Notes: generated by a model not told the origin, from the letters alone. 64,000 nt of DNA from Treponema sp. (GCA_012520945.1 JAAYNH010000076.1:1-64000); one strand, 5' to 3'. Numbered from the stretch's first letter, positions 33,882-42,676 are shown. Made by a program: numbers and translations.

Positions 33882-35681
33882 ATGAATGCAAAACAAATAC
33901 CTGAGCGTAAAGATGTTTCAAGCAATGATAAATGGGACTTGACTACACTTTATAAAACAAATGATGATTGGGAAAAAGATTTAAAAAAATTACCGACTTA
34001 TGCAGAAAAAATTCTTAAATATAAAGATGTTTTATCTGAAAATGCGGATAACTTACTAAATGTGTTGAAACTACTTGAAGAAAGCGAAAAAATTTCTGAA
34101 AAACTTGGAAATTATGCTTTTTTAAATAGTGCAACAGATGTTGCTAATGCTGAATTTCAAGATAAGCAGGGTAGATATATTATGATTGCTTCAGATGTAG
34201 AGGCACAGATTAGTTTTTTAATTCCTGAAATTCAAAGCATACCGGATGAAAAAATTAATAGTTGGATTGAAGAAAAAAAATTTGATGATTATAGAATTTT
34301 TTTGAAAAAACTTTTGCGACTTAAGCCATATATTCTTTCCGAAAAAGAGGAACGTATTTTTGCACTACAAACTGAAGCTATGAGTACGGCAAAAAAAACT
34401 TTTGGAATGCTCACAAATGTGGATTTAGATTTTGGAACAGTAAAAACAAAAGATGGAGAAAAGCCACTTAGTCAAACAACGTTTAGTGCATTTTTAGAAA
34501 ATACTGATAGAAATGTTAGAAAAGAAGCATATACTAAATTTTATAACGCATTTGATGCTCATAAAAACACAATAGCCAGTCTTTATGCCGGTAGTGTTAA
34601 TATTGACGTTTTTCACGCACGAGCACGTGGATATTCATCGAGTCGTGCTATGGAACTTTTTGATGATAATGTTGCTGAAAGTGTCTATGATAATTTGGTG
34701 GGAACAATTCGTGATAACTTTGCTCCGTTACATAAATATTACAATTTGCGAAAAAAAGTTTTGAAGCTTGACGAACTTCGTCATTATGATGTTTATGTTC
34801 CTTTAGTTCAGTCCGTTAAAAAAATTACTCCATATGATGATGCAGTAGAATTGCTCCGTCAAGCATTGTCTCCGCTTGGAGCAGAGTATACAGATATTTT
34901 ATGTAACGGATTGCAGAATGGTTGGGTCGATAAATACGAAAACAAAGGGAAACGCAGTGGAGCTTTTTCATCCGGAGGATATACGGGATATCCATATATT
35001 TTGATGAATTATAAAGACGAGGTTTTACGTGATGTTTTTACCTTAGCACATGAAGGTGGGCATTCCATGCATAGTTATTACTCAGCAAAAAATAATTCGT
35101 TTATGCAATATAATTATACAATTTTTGAAGCGGAAGTAGCATCAACGTTCAATGAAGAATTAGTGTTCAATTTTTTGCTAAAACATGCCGATAATCTAGA
35201 TGAAAAAGCATATCTTTTATGTAATCGAGCGAGTGATATTTTGGCAACACTTTATAGACAAACGATGTTTGCTGAATATGAAAAGCGTACACATGAAATG
35301 GTAGAAAATGGAACCCCTCTTTCTGCTGATGTTTTAAGAAACGAATACAGGAAATTGCTTGAGGATTATTTTGGTCCTCAGATGATTTTTGAACAAACAA
35401 GTGATTTGGAAGGATTGAGGATTCCTCATTTTTATAATGCTTTTTACGTTTATAAATATGCTACTGGAATTTCTGCTGCCTTGGCTTTGGCATATCGTGT
35501 ACTTAATGGCGGAGAAAGTGAGAAAAAAGACTATTTTAAGTTTTTATCTTCCGGTGGTTCAAGGTTTCCTGTGGACTCATTGAAAATAGCAGGAGTTGAT
35601 ATGAATACTACAGCACCAATTCAGGCTGCGATTGAACGTTTTGCATCGATTGTAAATGAACTGGAGCAAATTTTATGTTAA
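33882..35681 (+). CDS. pepF: Oligoendopeptidase F (M3 family)
   Basis: This 599-residue zinc metallopeptidase cleaves short peptides in the cytoplasm. The M3 signature LAHEGGHSMH is near residue 385 (two His ligands and catalytic Glu), with the third ligand in FEAEVASTFNE about 25 residues later. The N-terminal helical domain (about 1-190) and C-terminal SDLEGLRIPHFY and FYVYKYATGISAA segments match PepF of Gram-positive bacteria and spirochaetes. No signal peptide is present. The adenosine-deaminase-like gene follows after 17 bases, probably in the same transcript. Confidence 0.93.
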   Translation: MNAKQIPERKDVSSNDKWDLTTLYKTNDDWEKDLKKLPTYAEKILKYKDVLSENADNLLNVLKLLEESEKISEKLGNYAFLNSATDVANAEFQDKQGRYIMIASDVEAQISFLIPEIQSIPDEKINSWIEEKKFDDYRIFLKKLLRLKPYILSEKEERIFALQTEAMSTAKKTFGMLTNVDLDFGTVKTKDGEKPLSQTTFSAFLENTDRNVRKEAYTKFYNAFDAHKNTIASLYAGSVNIDVFHARARGYSSSRAMELFDDNVAESVYDNLVGTIRDNFAPLHKYYNLRKKVLKLDELRHYDVYVPLVQSVKKITPYDDAVELLRQALSPLGAEYTDILCNGLQNGWVDKYENKGKRSGAFSSGGYTGYPYILMNYKDEVLRDVFTLAHEGGHSMHSYYSAKNNSFMQYNYTIFEAEVASTFNEELVFNFLLKHADNLDEKAYLLCNRASDILATLYRQTMFAEYEKRTHEMVENGTPLSADVLRNEYRKLLEDYFGPQMIFEQTSDLEGLRIPHFYNAFYVYKYATGISAALALAYRVLNGGESEKKDYFKFLSSGGSRFPVDSLKIAGVDMNTTAPIQAAIERFASIVNELEQILC

Positions 35682-35698
35682 TTTGGGGTAAATAAATT

Positions 35699-36604
35699 AT
35701 GGCCAATGTAAAAACTTTTGTCAAACATCCGAAGATTGATGCTCATAATCATCTGAATTTGGGAATGCGTTATTCAAGATATGCATCATGGGCAGGATTT
35801 CTTATTCCAAATTTTCCGCGAAAAATGAGCGGACTTGCAGAAATGCATGAAGTAATTGGTCAATATACGCGAACACGCACGGTAACAGCAAAAGATGTGG
35901 AAGATTTACTTTGTATGTCAATTGAAGATGCAATTGAAGATGGAATAACGATTCTTGAGGGAAGTGTTGATATTGGTTTTGTGAAGCATTGTAATGAAGA
36001 TATCGATCAGTTTTTAGCTTTAGTAGAAAAAGTTAAAAAAAAGTATGAAGGAAAAATAGATTTTCGTCCTGAGCTTGGATTGGGTAAATTATTTGATAAA
36101 AAAAGTCTGAATAAGTGGGTTATTCCTTTGCTTGAAAGTAAAGTTTTTAAAAGTATAGATTTATACGGCCCTGAAGTTGAAGAAGGCATTGAAGATTTTA
36201 AACCGTTTTTTGAATGTGCCGGAAAACTAGGGATTAAACGAAAAGCACACGTCGGAGAGTTCTCAGATGCTACATCTGTGCGTACCTTTATTAACTTTTT
36301 TGATCTTGAAGAAGTTCAACATGGAATAGGTGCTGCAAATGATGATAAAGTAATACAGTTTATGTTAGACAGAAAAATACGTTTGAATATTACTCCTGAA
36401 AGCAATGTAATGCTTTCTGCTGTTCCATCTTTACAAGATCATCCTATTAAAAAATTTTATGATGCCGGTCTAAAAGTAACAATTTGCACAGATGATTTGT
36501 TATTCTTTAATCGTACCGTTTCCGAACAATGTTCAGATTTGGTTAAGGCAGGCGTTTTTACAGAAAAAGAAATTTTTGACATCTTAGATGAAGGGTTAAA
36601 ATAA
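35699..36604 (+). CDS. Adenosine-deaminase-like amidohydrolase
   Basis: The 301-residue protein belongs to the adenosine/AMP deaminase branch of the amidohydrolases. Family motifs are visible in order: DAHNHL (metal His pair), KAHVGEF (usually HAGE, here HVGE, with metal His and catalytic Glu), VQHGIGA (catalytic His), NITPESNVML (PxSN), and TICTDDLLFF (metal Asp). It should deaminate adenosine or a related purine or aminopurine. It is shorter than classic adenosine deaminases and the substrate is not certain. GGGG lies before the ATG; the gene follows pepF closely. It is convergent with mnmG, with 20 bases between them. Confidence 0.78.
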   Translation: MANVKTFVKHPKIDAHNHLNLGMRYSRYASWAGFLIPNFPRKMSGLAEMHEVIGQYTRTRTVTAKDVEDLLCMSIEDAIEDGITILEGSVDIGFVKHCNEDIDQFLALVEKVKKKYEGKIDFRPELGLGKLFDKKSLNKWVIPLLESKVFKSIDLYGPEVEEGIEDFKPFFECAGKLGIKRKAHVGEFSDATSVRTFINFFDLEEVQHGIGAANDDKVIQFMLDRKIRLNITPESNVMLSAVPSLQDHPIKKFYDAGLKVTICTDDLLFFNRTVSEQCSDLVKAGVFTEKEIFDILDEGLK

Positions 36605-36623
36605 ATTATAAAAACACAAAAAA

Positions 36624-38432
36624 TTATTTTAAATATACCATCAGAAGCATAATATCAGAGTTTCGTATACCTGAAATACGTCTTGCTTGTCCCAAAGTTA
36701 AAGGACGAATTTTTTCAAGTTTTTGGCGAGTTTCAGTGGAAATGCTTGGAATTGTGCTATAGTCAAAATCTTCAGGAATACGTGCATTTTCCATTCGGCG
36801 AAGTTTTTCAACGCGACGGTCTTGTTTTTCAATATAATATGTATATTTGTATTCAATTAGGCCTGCTTCCCAAATTTCTGCGTCATAACCCGGGTTTTCC
36901 GGTTCTTTCCCTGTATGTTTTTTTGCATGTTGTATGAGCAACTCAACGATTTCTTTTTTTTGAGCAATTTTATTTTGTACGCGTTTAAATTGTTCATCGG
37001 ATTTTAAACCGATTTTCCATGCTTTTTCAGTAAGCCGTTCATCTGCAGTATCGTATCGTAATTTTAAACGATGTTCGGCACGAGCGGTAAACATTCTGTA
37101 TGGTTCTTTGGTACCAAGAGTAACCAAATCATCTATTAACACACCGATATATGCTTCATCACGGCCTAAAATTAATGGTTCATACTTTGTGCCGTTTGCT
37201 TGTGCTTTAATTTGCAAAGATGCATTTATTCCTGCAATCAAGCCTTGACCTGCAGCTTCTTCATATCCGCTTGTTCCGTTAATTTGGCCGGCATTAAATA
37301 GGCCTTGTACTAATTTTGTTTCAAGGCTTGGAAAAAGTTGAGTAGGGTCAACATAGTCATATTCAACGGCGTAGGCTGGACGCGTAACAACAGCATTTTC
37401 AAAACCGGTCATAGTACGTAAGTATTTATCTTGAACTTCCTCCGGTAGTGATGAAGCAAAACCACTGATATACATTTCATCTGTATATAAGCCTTCAGGT
37501 TCGATAAAAAGTTGGTGCCTGTCTCTAGATGCAAAACGCATTACTTTGTCTTCAATTGATGGACAGTAGCGCGGACCAATTCCGGAGATTTTGCCACTAT
37601 AAAGAGGAGAGCGACCAATATTGTTTCTAATTAATTCATGTGTTTTTTCATTTGTGTAAACTAAATGACAAGGAACCATTGGTCTGTCTATTTTTTTTGT
37701 GTCGTATGAAAAGGGTTTAATTTCGTCATCGCCATCTTGAATTTCAAGCTTTGAAAAATCAATGGAAGATTTGAGTACTCGTGGGGGCGTTCCGGTTTTG
37801 AGACGGCCTACTGTGAAACCTAATCGTACAAGATTTTCTGTAAGACCGTATGCTCCGTTTTCTCCGAGCCGTCCATTTGGAGCATCAAAATCGCCGATAA
37901 AAATTTTTCCACCCAAAAAAGTTCCTGTTGTTAAAATAGCTGCTTTAACGGGAATTTTCCTGCCACGTTCAGTTATAATTTCAGTGATTTTTTGGCGAAG
38001 TTTTCCGGAAAAGAGATATTGCGAATTATTAATTTCTTCAGTAAGAATGTCTACAACTGTGTCTTGGTAGATGTCTAAATTTTCTTGTTTTTCGACAATT
38101 TTTCTTGCAACTTCTGCATATTTTTGTTTATCTGCTTGGGCCCGTGGTGCTTGTACGGCAGGACCGCGACTTTTGTTCAAAAGACGAAACTGAATCATTG
38201 ATTGGTCAATAATTTTAGCCATTTGACCGCCAAGAGCATCAATTTCACGCACAATATTACCTTTTGCAATTCCGCCAATACTTGGATTGCATGATAATTG
38301 ACCAATTGTGTCAATTGTTTGAGTAATAAGAATTGTTTTCAAACCCATGCGAGCACAGATCACGGAAGCTTCAATGCCTGCATGACCGCCACCTACAACA
38401 GCAACGTCATAAGAATCATAAAATCCTGACAT
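36624..38432 (-). CDS. mnmG: tRNA uridine-5-carboxymethylaminomethyl synthesis enzyme MnmG
   Basis: The 602-residue FAD enzyme works with MnmE to build the cmnm5 group on U34 of several tRNAs. The FAD loop [12 protein letters not shown] is at residues 12-23. The conserved [12 protein letters not shown] segment and GLKTGTPPR-type loop (here RLKTGTPPR) are present, as are [11 protein letters not shown] and the C-terminal helical MnmE-binding domain. Its partner mnmE is also in this window at 58.4 kb, 20 kb away, so they are not an operon here. It sits alone, convergent with the deaminase gene. TAAAAT lies about 24 bases upstream of the ATG. Confidence 0.96.
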   Translation of the reverse strand: MSGFYDSYDVAVVGGGHAGIEASVICARMGLKTILITQTIDTIGQLSCNPSIGGIAKGNIVREIDALGGQMAKIIDQSMIQFRLLNKSRGPAVQAPRAQADKQKYAEVARKIVEKQENLDIYQDTVVDILTEEINNSQYLFSGKLRQKITEIITERGRKIPVKAAILTTGTFLGGKIFIGDFDAPNGRLGENGAYGLTENLVRLGFTVGRLKTGTPPRVLKSSIDFSKLEIQDGDDEIKPFSYDTKKIDRPMVPCHLVYTNEKTHELIRNNIGRSPLYSGKISGIGPRYCPSIEDKVMRFASRDRHQLFIEPEGLYTDEMYISGFASSLPEEVQDKYLRTMTGFENAVVTRPAYAVEYDYVDPTQLFPSLETKLVQGLFNAGQINGTSGYEEAAGQGLIAGINASLQIKAQANGTKYEPLILGRDEAYIGVLIDDLVTLGTKEPYRMFTARAEHRLKLRYDTADERLTEKAWKIGLKSDEQFKRVQNKIAQKKEIVELLIQHAKKHTGKEPENPGYDAEIWEAGLIEYKYTYYIEKQDRRVEKLRRMENARIPEDFDYSTIPSISTETRQKLEKIRPLTLGQARRISGIRNSDIMLLMVYLK

Positions 38433-38524
38433 AAATATTTCTCTAAAACTATTTTACAAATAAAACAAAAGTTCTGCAACATAATACCAAAATTTCGTAA
38501 CGACGACAATAAAAAGTATAAAAT

Positions 38525-38851
38525 TTATGCAACTTTTGTTTCTTTTTCTGCATTTACAATGCCACAAGATTGAATCTTTTGTTTATTTTTATATAAAGGC
38601 GTGATTTTTGTTTTTTGGTTAACTAAATGTTCATAAAGAGGAATGGATAGATAAATTATTCCAATAGAAATAGGTAAGCAAAAGATGGTTGCAACAGCAC
38701 AATTAGAATAAAGAATTTGAAGAAAGAAAATATGAGACGATTCAAAAATAGTTGCAAAAAGTCCAATTACTAAAGGTAATAAAAATCCTACTAAAATAAG
38801 GATTAGGGAATAAATAAAAGGTTTATCTTTTTTTGTTAATTTAGCAAGCAT
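38525..38851 (-). CDS. Small membrane protein, unknown
   Basis: The 108-residue protein has two long predicted hydrophobic regions (about residues 12-36 and 42-72), followed by a charged C-terminal tail rich in Lys. The start is supported by GGAGG placed five to six bases before the ATG at 38851. I find no family-specific motif. It lies upstream of mnmG on the same strand, about 90 bases away. Whether they share a transcript is unclear. It is not a shadow of another gene. Confidence 0.55.
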   Translation of the reverse strand: MLAKLTKKDKPFIYSLILILVGFLLPLVIGLFATIFESSHIFFLQILYSNCAVATIFCLPISIGIIYLSIPLYEHLVNQKTKITPLYKNKQKIQSCGIVNAEKETKVA

Positions 38852-38924
38852 TTTTTGCCTCCGTTGTTAATATTTATAGATAGTATAACAGAGGCAGTGC
38901 GACATACAATGTCCCAATAAAAAA

Positions 38925-39545
38925 TTAATTGTTTTTTAGGACATTAGCAAACTGTTTTTGAGCATCGTTTAATCCGTTCCACAAGATTCCGTGAATTCCT
39001 AATTTGTTTGCAGCTTCAATATTTTCACTGAGGTCATCAAAAAAAACAGCTTCTTCAGGTTTAACATTTAAGCCTTCTAAAATGATTTTGTAAATAGCAG
39101 GTTCAGGCTTAATTAAATGAACGCGACAAGAAAAAATTGCACAATCGGCGGCAGTAAACAAGGGAATGTCTTTTTCATAAAAGTCTAAAAACTCATGAGG
39201 CATATTCGATAAAATGCCAAGCTTAAATCCGGCTTTTTGAAGTAGTAAGCCCCAGTTTGTAACATCAAGATGAAATACGCGCCAACTTTCTAAATCTAGA
39301 CGAGCAATTTCTTCCATTAAAGTCATATTATTGGCAATATTTTCATAGCCGTTAGCTTTTAATGTGCGTGAATACATTTCAGCTCCGGATATGAGACCGC
39401 GATCAAAGTCAAAACGAAAATCAGAATAAGCTTTTCGAAAAATATCAGCAGGAACATTAGTGAGTTCTTGCATTTTTTCTGCACAATCTCCGGTATTTGT
39501 GATTGAAATTACGTTGCCGTAATCAAAAATAACAGCTTTTATCAT
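38925..39545 (-). CDS. HAD-family hydrolase, YihX-like
   Basis: The 206-residue HAD protein has motif I DYGNVI (nucleophile Asp8 with Gly-Asn in place of DxDG, as in the YihX/HAD-IA group that often act as sugar-phosphate phosphatases), motif II as SNM near residue 120, motif III Lys in IKPEP, and motif IV FFDD near residue 170. The frame is open further upstream to 39773, but that part overlaps phage-like debris and has no family resemblance. I start at the ATG at 39545. TAGAAT ends seven bases upstream with TTGACT before it, overlapping the stop of the broken tail gene. Confidence 0.8.
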   Translation of the reverse strand: MIKAVIFDYGNVISITNTGDCAEKMQELTNVPADIFRKAYSDFRFDFDRGLISGAEMYSRTLKANGYENIANNMTLMEEIARLDLESWRVFHLDVTNWGLLLQKAGFKLGILSNMPHEFLDFYEKDIPLFTAADCAIFSCRVHLIKPEPAIYKIILEGLNVKPEEAVFFDDLSENIEAANKLGIHGILWNGLNDAQKQFANVLKNN

Positions 39546-39552
39546 ATAATAA

Positions 39553-39580
39553 ATTCTAGCACAAAAAACAAAAAAGTCAA
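39553..39580 (-). promoter_or_regulatory. Promoter of the HAD gene, overlapping the 3' end of the broken phage gene
   Basis: TTGACT (39580-39575), 16-base spacer, TAGAAT (39558-39553), then seven bases to the ATG at 39545. Confidence 0.65.
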
Positions 39581-40590
39581 AAAAAATTATTGCTAACAAA
39601 TAATGCTTCCGGAGCTGTGTTAAAGGCTTTTGGAAAATAAAACTGCTTTTGTTGTGTACTATCTGTTGTAGCTTTTCCCCATTGTACAGGTGTGCCTTCA
39701 GAAAAGCGTATCCAGTGGCCGTTGTCATTTGAGTTGCTTTCAACGATACCGGCACCCGCTTGTGCAAAGTCAATGTATAGGATTTTAGTTGTTATTGTTG
39801 AAAGTGTGTTTGTTATTGTGTCGCTTACGGTTGAAATGAATTCCCAAGTATTCGATTCTTTTATATATTCATATAATCTTAAACCACCGCTTCCACCACA
39901 GAAAGCTAATAATTTACCATTAACAAAAATAATACGCCAAAACTTTCCAAAAGGAGAATCCGCTAAAGGTTCTCACGTTGTACTTTCTCCCATTTTATAT
40001 TTATATACTTTTGTGCATTTAACTGTAATTACAAAAAAATTGTTTTGTTCAATTGCTATATTGTATAAAACATCATCTAAGATTGGCATCTCTATAAATC
40101 CGGTTTCTTCACTATTTAAAATAAATAATTTTTCTCTATACTTCATTATAACTATATTTTTGGTAGCTATTATTTGCCGCTCATCTGACACTATATTTGA
40201 TAAAGTACATTTTTGTTCCCATGAAATACCATCAGTTGATGAATAAATATGAGTTTCTGTTGCTGAATATAATTTATTATTAGCTGTTACAATATTTTTA
40301 TTTAATGTTACACTTGGAATATATTCTTGCCATGTTTCTGCATAATCATAGGATTTTAAAAAACTGTTTGCTTTCGTACTTCTGTTTTCTTTTGTCATAT
40401 ATAAAATATTATTAAACTCATATAAGTTTCTAATTATTTCACCTTCTTGCATTAGTGAGATATTTACCTCTTTTACGCCTCCATCTCCTTCGACAGGCGG
40501 AGTTAATATCGGTGCACAACTTAAAAGCCCACCCATTAGTAGTAGGCCTATCATGCCATTTGCCATTCTTTGTGTTATAAAGTGTTTCAT
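39577..40590 (-). pseudogene. Phage tail-fibre-like lipoprotein gene interrupted by an in-frame TGA
   Basis: The frame opens at the ATG at 40590 with a lipoprotein-type signal (hydrophobic core, then LLSC). It runs through a Tyr/Asn-rich region with ASP-box-like YSSTDGISW motifs, and meets TGA at 39975-39973. The same frame then continues for 131 codons to TGA at 39579-39577. That downstream part ends in the tail-fibre C-terminal pattern: GHWIRFSEGTPVQWG, then FYFPKAFNTAPEALFVSN. Prophage tail proteins often end with this module for receptor or trimer contacts. A single TGA in an otherwise open frame points to a nonsense mutation or, less likely, recoding. It lies in a prophage remnant, overlapping the upstream frame by 152 bases. 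Confidence 0.72.
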
Positions 40591-40828
40591 CCATGCCTCG
40601 CTTTCGGGGGAGTTTCCCCATTGTAATCTGTAAATCGCCTCTTTGCAAGGTGCCATCAGTGCCACTGCGTGCAACGGCGGAGACGCTTTCTTGAAACTGT
40701 ATTACTTTAGCGGATAAGCTTTCGACGAATGCTTCTAGTGCAACAAGGCGTTTAGTAAAGTTCACGGCGAGGATACTGTCGTCGGTTTGTGTTTTTACTA
40801 GGTCAAGTGCGTCTTCTAACGTTGTCAT
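40439..40828 (-). CDS. Small phage-like protein, unknown
   Basis: The 129-residue frame has a good ribosome site (AAGGGG seven bases before the ATG at 40828). Its first 80 residues are credible: an acidic helical region (TTLEDALDLVKTQTDD, LAVNFTKRLVALEAFVESLSAKVIQF) resembling a short coiled coil of a phage tail or structural protein. The last 45 or so residues, rich in Arg and Trp, lie in the same DNA as the signal peptide of the tail-fibre-like gene in another frame and look like a shadow. I infer the original gene ended earlier and that a frameshift or deletion extended it. No family is recognised. Confidence 0.45.
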   Translation of the reverse strand: MTTLEDALDLVKTQTDDSILAVNFTKRLVALEAFVESLSAKVIQFQESVSAVARSGTDGTLQRGDLQITMGKLPRKRGMDETLYNTKNGKWHDRPTTNGWAFKLCTDINSACRRRWRRKRGKYLTNARR

Positions 40829-40870
40829 TATTTGCCCCTTTTTATATATAGTCATTTTGGGGCAATAGAA

Positions 40871-40899
40871 AAAATAAAACCCTGCGATGTTGCAGGGTT
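40871..40899 (-). terminator. Terminator after the ADP-ribosyltransferase-like remnant
   Basis: On the minus strand AACCCTGC (40899-40892) pairs with GCAGGGTT (40885-40878) across a six-base loop, followed by TTATTTTTT. Confidence 0.8.
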
Positions 40900-41323
40900 A
40901 AGTATTATTTGTATATTTGTATATGAACTCGGAGCGTATATTTGCTTCGTCGATAATCTTTGCACTTGGTTCAAGTGTCAAAGTTTCGGTCATCGTGTAG
41001 TTTTCATCTCGCAAATAACGCCCTATTTCTTGGTAGTGTTCCATTTCTGCAACTACACGACGCAAGTCTTTCCCTTTTGTGTAGTCCGCAGCTACATACA
41101 TTCCTTTCCCGTGTGCACGTCCGCCAGTTCTACAATCAACATAGAATTCGCCATTGCGTAGCATTTCAATGTATTCATCGAGTTTTTCTTTGTTTGGTGC
41201 TGTGTAAGTTCTTTGTCCGATAAACGTATCGTTTCTTACTGCTTTTATAAAATCGGCTTTTGACAAAACTGTCGACTTCCCGTCAAATCCTTGAGCCTGT
41301 AGTACCTTATTTATATCTTTAAG
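40898..41323 (-). pseudogene. 5'-truncated phage protein resembling the ADP-ribosyltransferase-like domain of head proteins
   Basis: An open frame runs from a stop at 41326-41324 to 40898, about 141 codons. It has no ATG start; the first possible start is a TTG at 41266. The opening INKVLQAQGFDGKSTVLSK resembles the region before the ART-like C-terminal domain of phage minor head proteins. It is followed by a Thr-Tyr strand, then GGRAHGKGMYVAADY, and TLTLEPSAKIIDE, where such domains carry the G-x-G-Y/F-A strand and a product strand. Basis is pattern memory, so moderate. It ends at a terminator. The missing 5' part suggests a cut gene in a prophage remnant. Confidence 0.5.
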
Positions 41324-41475
41324 TTAACGTTTTACATAGAGTTTTCCCGCAAAGTTTTTTCCTTCCTCCTGTTTTTTAGTCTTTCAATTTCCATTATAAC
41401 AGTTGGTTGGAAACCTTTCTTTATGGGGAATTATATTTTACTGCTTACCGGTGACAACAGTTCAAGGAAAATCTA

Positions 41476-41504
41476 TTGACATTTTCTTAAAATATCGATA
41501 ATAT
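41476..41504 (+). promoter_or_regulatory. Strong promoter of the tRNA cluster
   Basis: A perfect -35 TTGACA (41476-41481), 17-base spacer and TAATAT (41499-41504). The first tRNA begins 16 bases after the -10. Confidence 0.8.
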
Positions 41505-41520
41505 GTTTAAATGTAATTTT

Positions 41521-41605
41521 GGAGCGGTGGCCGAGTGGTTGAAGGCGGCGGTCTTGAAAACCGTTGTGCGGTAACGTACCGTGGGTTCGAATCCCACCTG
41601 CTCCG
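41521..41605 (+). tRNA. tRNA-Ser (anticodon TGA)
   Basis: 85 nt with long variable arm. Acceptor GGAGCGG pairs with CTGCTCC; the anticodon arm is GCGGTCTTGAAAACCGT with TGA; the T-arm is GTGGGTTCGAATCCCAC. Discriminator G, no encoded CCA. First gene of the cluster, just downstream of the strong promoter. Confidence 0.95.
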
Positions 41606-41618
41606 AATAATTGTAAAA

Positions 41619-41662
41619 AGCAGGTGGGATTCGAAACGGAGTTCCCGCTGAGCAAGTGCGAA
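41619..41662 (+). repeat. Repeat copy A: inverted tRNA 3' half plus shared downstream block
   Basis: Bases 41619-41635 are a perfect 17-bp inverted copy of tRNA bases 41586-41602. They are followed by ACGGAGTTCCCGCTGAGC and AAGTGCGAA, which recur in copies B and C. A further 8-bp hairpin, GCAAACAC/GTGTTTGC, follows at 41672-41695. Confidence 0.85.
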
Positions 41663-41757
41663 GGAACAAACGCAAACACCTTTTTTTGTGTTTGCCTTAC
41701 GAGTTTATTGGTAACTCGAAAATATATATCGTAACACCATGTCAAATGTGTGTTATT

Positions 41758-41845
41758 GGAGCGGTGACCGAGAGGCCGAAGGTGGCTCCCTGCTAAGGAG
41801 TTATACCCCGAAAGGGTATCGGGGGTTCGAATCCCCCCTGCTCCG
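41758..41845 (+). tRNA. tRNA-Ser (anticodon GCT)
   Basis: 88 nt. Acceptor GGAGCGG/CTGCTCC; the anticodon loop CTGCTAA gives GCT (reads AGC/AGU); a long variable arm with CCCCGAAAGGG; T-arm GGGGGTTCGAATCCCCC. Discriminator G, no encoded CCA. Confidence 0.95.
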
Positions 41846-41884
41846 AAGTCCCACTAATTTCAAGTGAGGATTTAAAAAAAAAGC

Positions 41885-41904
41885 CTCCGCTAAGTAAAAG
41901 CGAA
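41885..41904 (+). repeat. Degenerate copy D of the tRNA-linked repeat
   Basis: CTCCGCTAAGTAAAAGCGAA resembles the CCCGCTGAGCAAGTGCGAA block of copies A and B, with several substitutions. GCAGGTG follows nearby, as at the start of copy A. Confidence 0.4.
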
Positions 41905-41943
41905 AAAAAAGCAGGTGATAGGTAAATCTGCAAAATTATTCAT

Positions 41944-42017
41944 GAGACTATAGCTCAGCTGGATAGAGCGTCAGATTGCGGATCTGAAGGCCAGAGGTTC
42001 GAATCCTCTTAGTCTCG
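41944..42017 (+). tRNA. tRNA-Arg (anticodon GCG)
   Basis: 74 nt, standard short variable loop. Acceptor GAGACTA/TAGTCTC; the anticodon stem TCAGA/TCTGA encloses TTGCGGA with anticodon GCG (reads CGC, CGU). The D-loop has AGCTGGATA with the arginine-type A20. Discriminator G. Most bacteria use ACG for this box. Confidence 0.9.
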
Positions 42018-42044
42018 AAAAAATAATCAATCATTATATTGATT

Positions 42045-42130
42045 GGAGAGATGCGAGAGCGGTTGAATCGGGCGGTCTCGAAAACCGTTGAACCCTCTGG
42101 GTTCCGGGGGTTCGAATCCCCCTCTCTCCG
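42045..42130 (+). tRNA. tRNA-Ser (anticodon CGA)
   Basis: 86 nt. Acceptor GGAGAGA/TCTCTCC; the anticodon arm GCGGTCTCGAAAACCGT holds CGA; long variable arm CCCTCTGGG; T-arm GGGGGTTCGAATCCCCC. Discriminator G, no encoded CCA. Confidence 0.95.
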
Positions 42131-42143
42131 CTTAACTACGTAA

Positions 42144-42183
42144 GGGGGGATTCGAAACGGAGCTCCCGCTGAGCAAGTGCGAA
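42144..42183 (+). repeat. Repeat copy B after tRNA-Ser(CGA)
   Basis: It begins GGGGGGATTCGAA, which inverts the tRNA TTCGAATCCCCC, and continues ACGGAGCTCCCGCTGAGC then AAGTGCGAA as in copy A. Confidence 0.85.
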
Positions 42184-42280
42184 TAATTAAAAACAATAGG
42201 GAGACGGATAAAACCTACTCCTAAAAATTATTTAAAATCATTAATATAATAATTAATCATTTTTTTACGATTGTTTTTTT

Positions 42281-42368
<88 letters not shown>

Positions 42369-42378
42369 AACTACGCAA

Positions 42379-42410
42379 GGGGGGGATTCGAAACGGAGCT
42401 CCCGCTGAGC
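42379..42410 (+). repeat. Repeat copy C after tRNA-Ser(GGA), cut short
   Basis: It starts with a G-run and GATTCGAAACGGAGCTCCCG and matches copy B up to GCTGAGC. It then breaks off where the dispersed element begins nearby. The 15 bases between tRNA and repeat are also shared with copy B, apart from one base. Confidence 0.85.
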
Positions 42411-42420
42411 AGATATTATA

Positions 42421-42540
42421 TGCGTCAAGGATTGGAGCTGCGCAAATGTTTCATTTGCGTCCTGAAGCAAAGCTGAAGGATGGAGCGAAAGCGAAACAGC
42501 GAAAAGCCTGACGGCAACGAAGTTGCCGTGACGCCCAAAT
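42421..42540 (+). repeat. Dispersed structured element, copy 1 (about 120 bp)
   Basis: This GC-richer block has GCGTCA at its left and TGACGC at its right as inverted ends. Inside are GGATTGGAGC, a perfect hairpin CGCAAATG/CATTTGCG (42441-42459), a GAAGGATGGAGCG block, GCGAAAAGCC, and a second hairpin ACGGCAAC/GTTGCCGT (42511-42529). A related block lies inverted at 47326-47420. It carries no open reading frame of note. The remaining 136 bases to kduD hold no clear gene, only weak hairpins that could end the kduD transcript. Confidence 0.75.
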
Positions 42541-42676
42541 TATTATTACCTTCCAATTATATTTTTTCACTTTGAGGATGTTGATATTATAAGTTTATAT
42601 ATTTTTTAGTGGCTGATTTTGTGTGTTTTGGAGGAAAGAAGCACACTTTGAAAGGCACTTCAATCCTCTTGTAAAA

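Noticed and set aside
39692-40246. A 184-codon plus-strand frame across the phage remnant
   Set aside because: It is antisense to the better-supported tail-fibre-like frame and shows no family features or ribosome site.
41586-41635. Integrase attachment-site reading of the repeated tRNA 3' half
   Set aside because: Attachment repeats are direct; these copies are inverted and only about 16-20 bases away, and no integrase gene is present.
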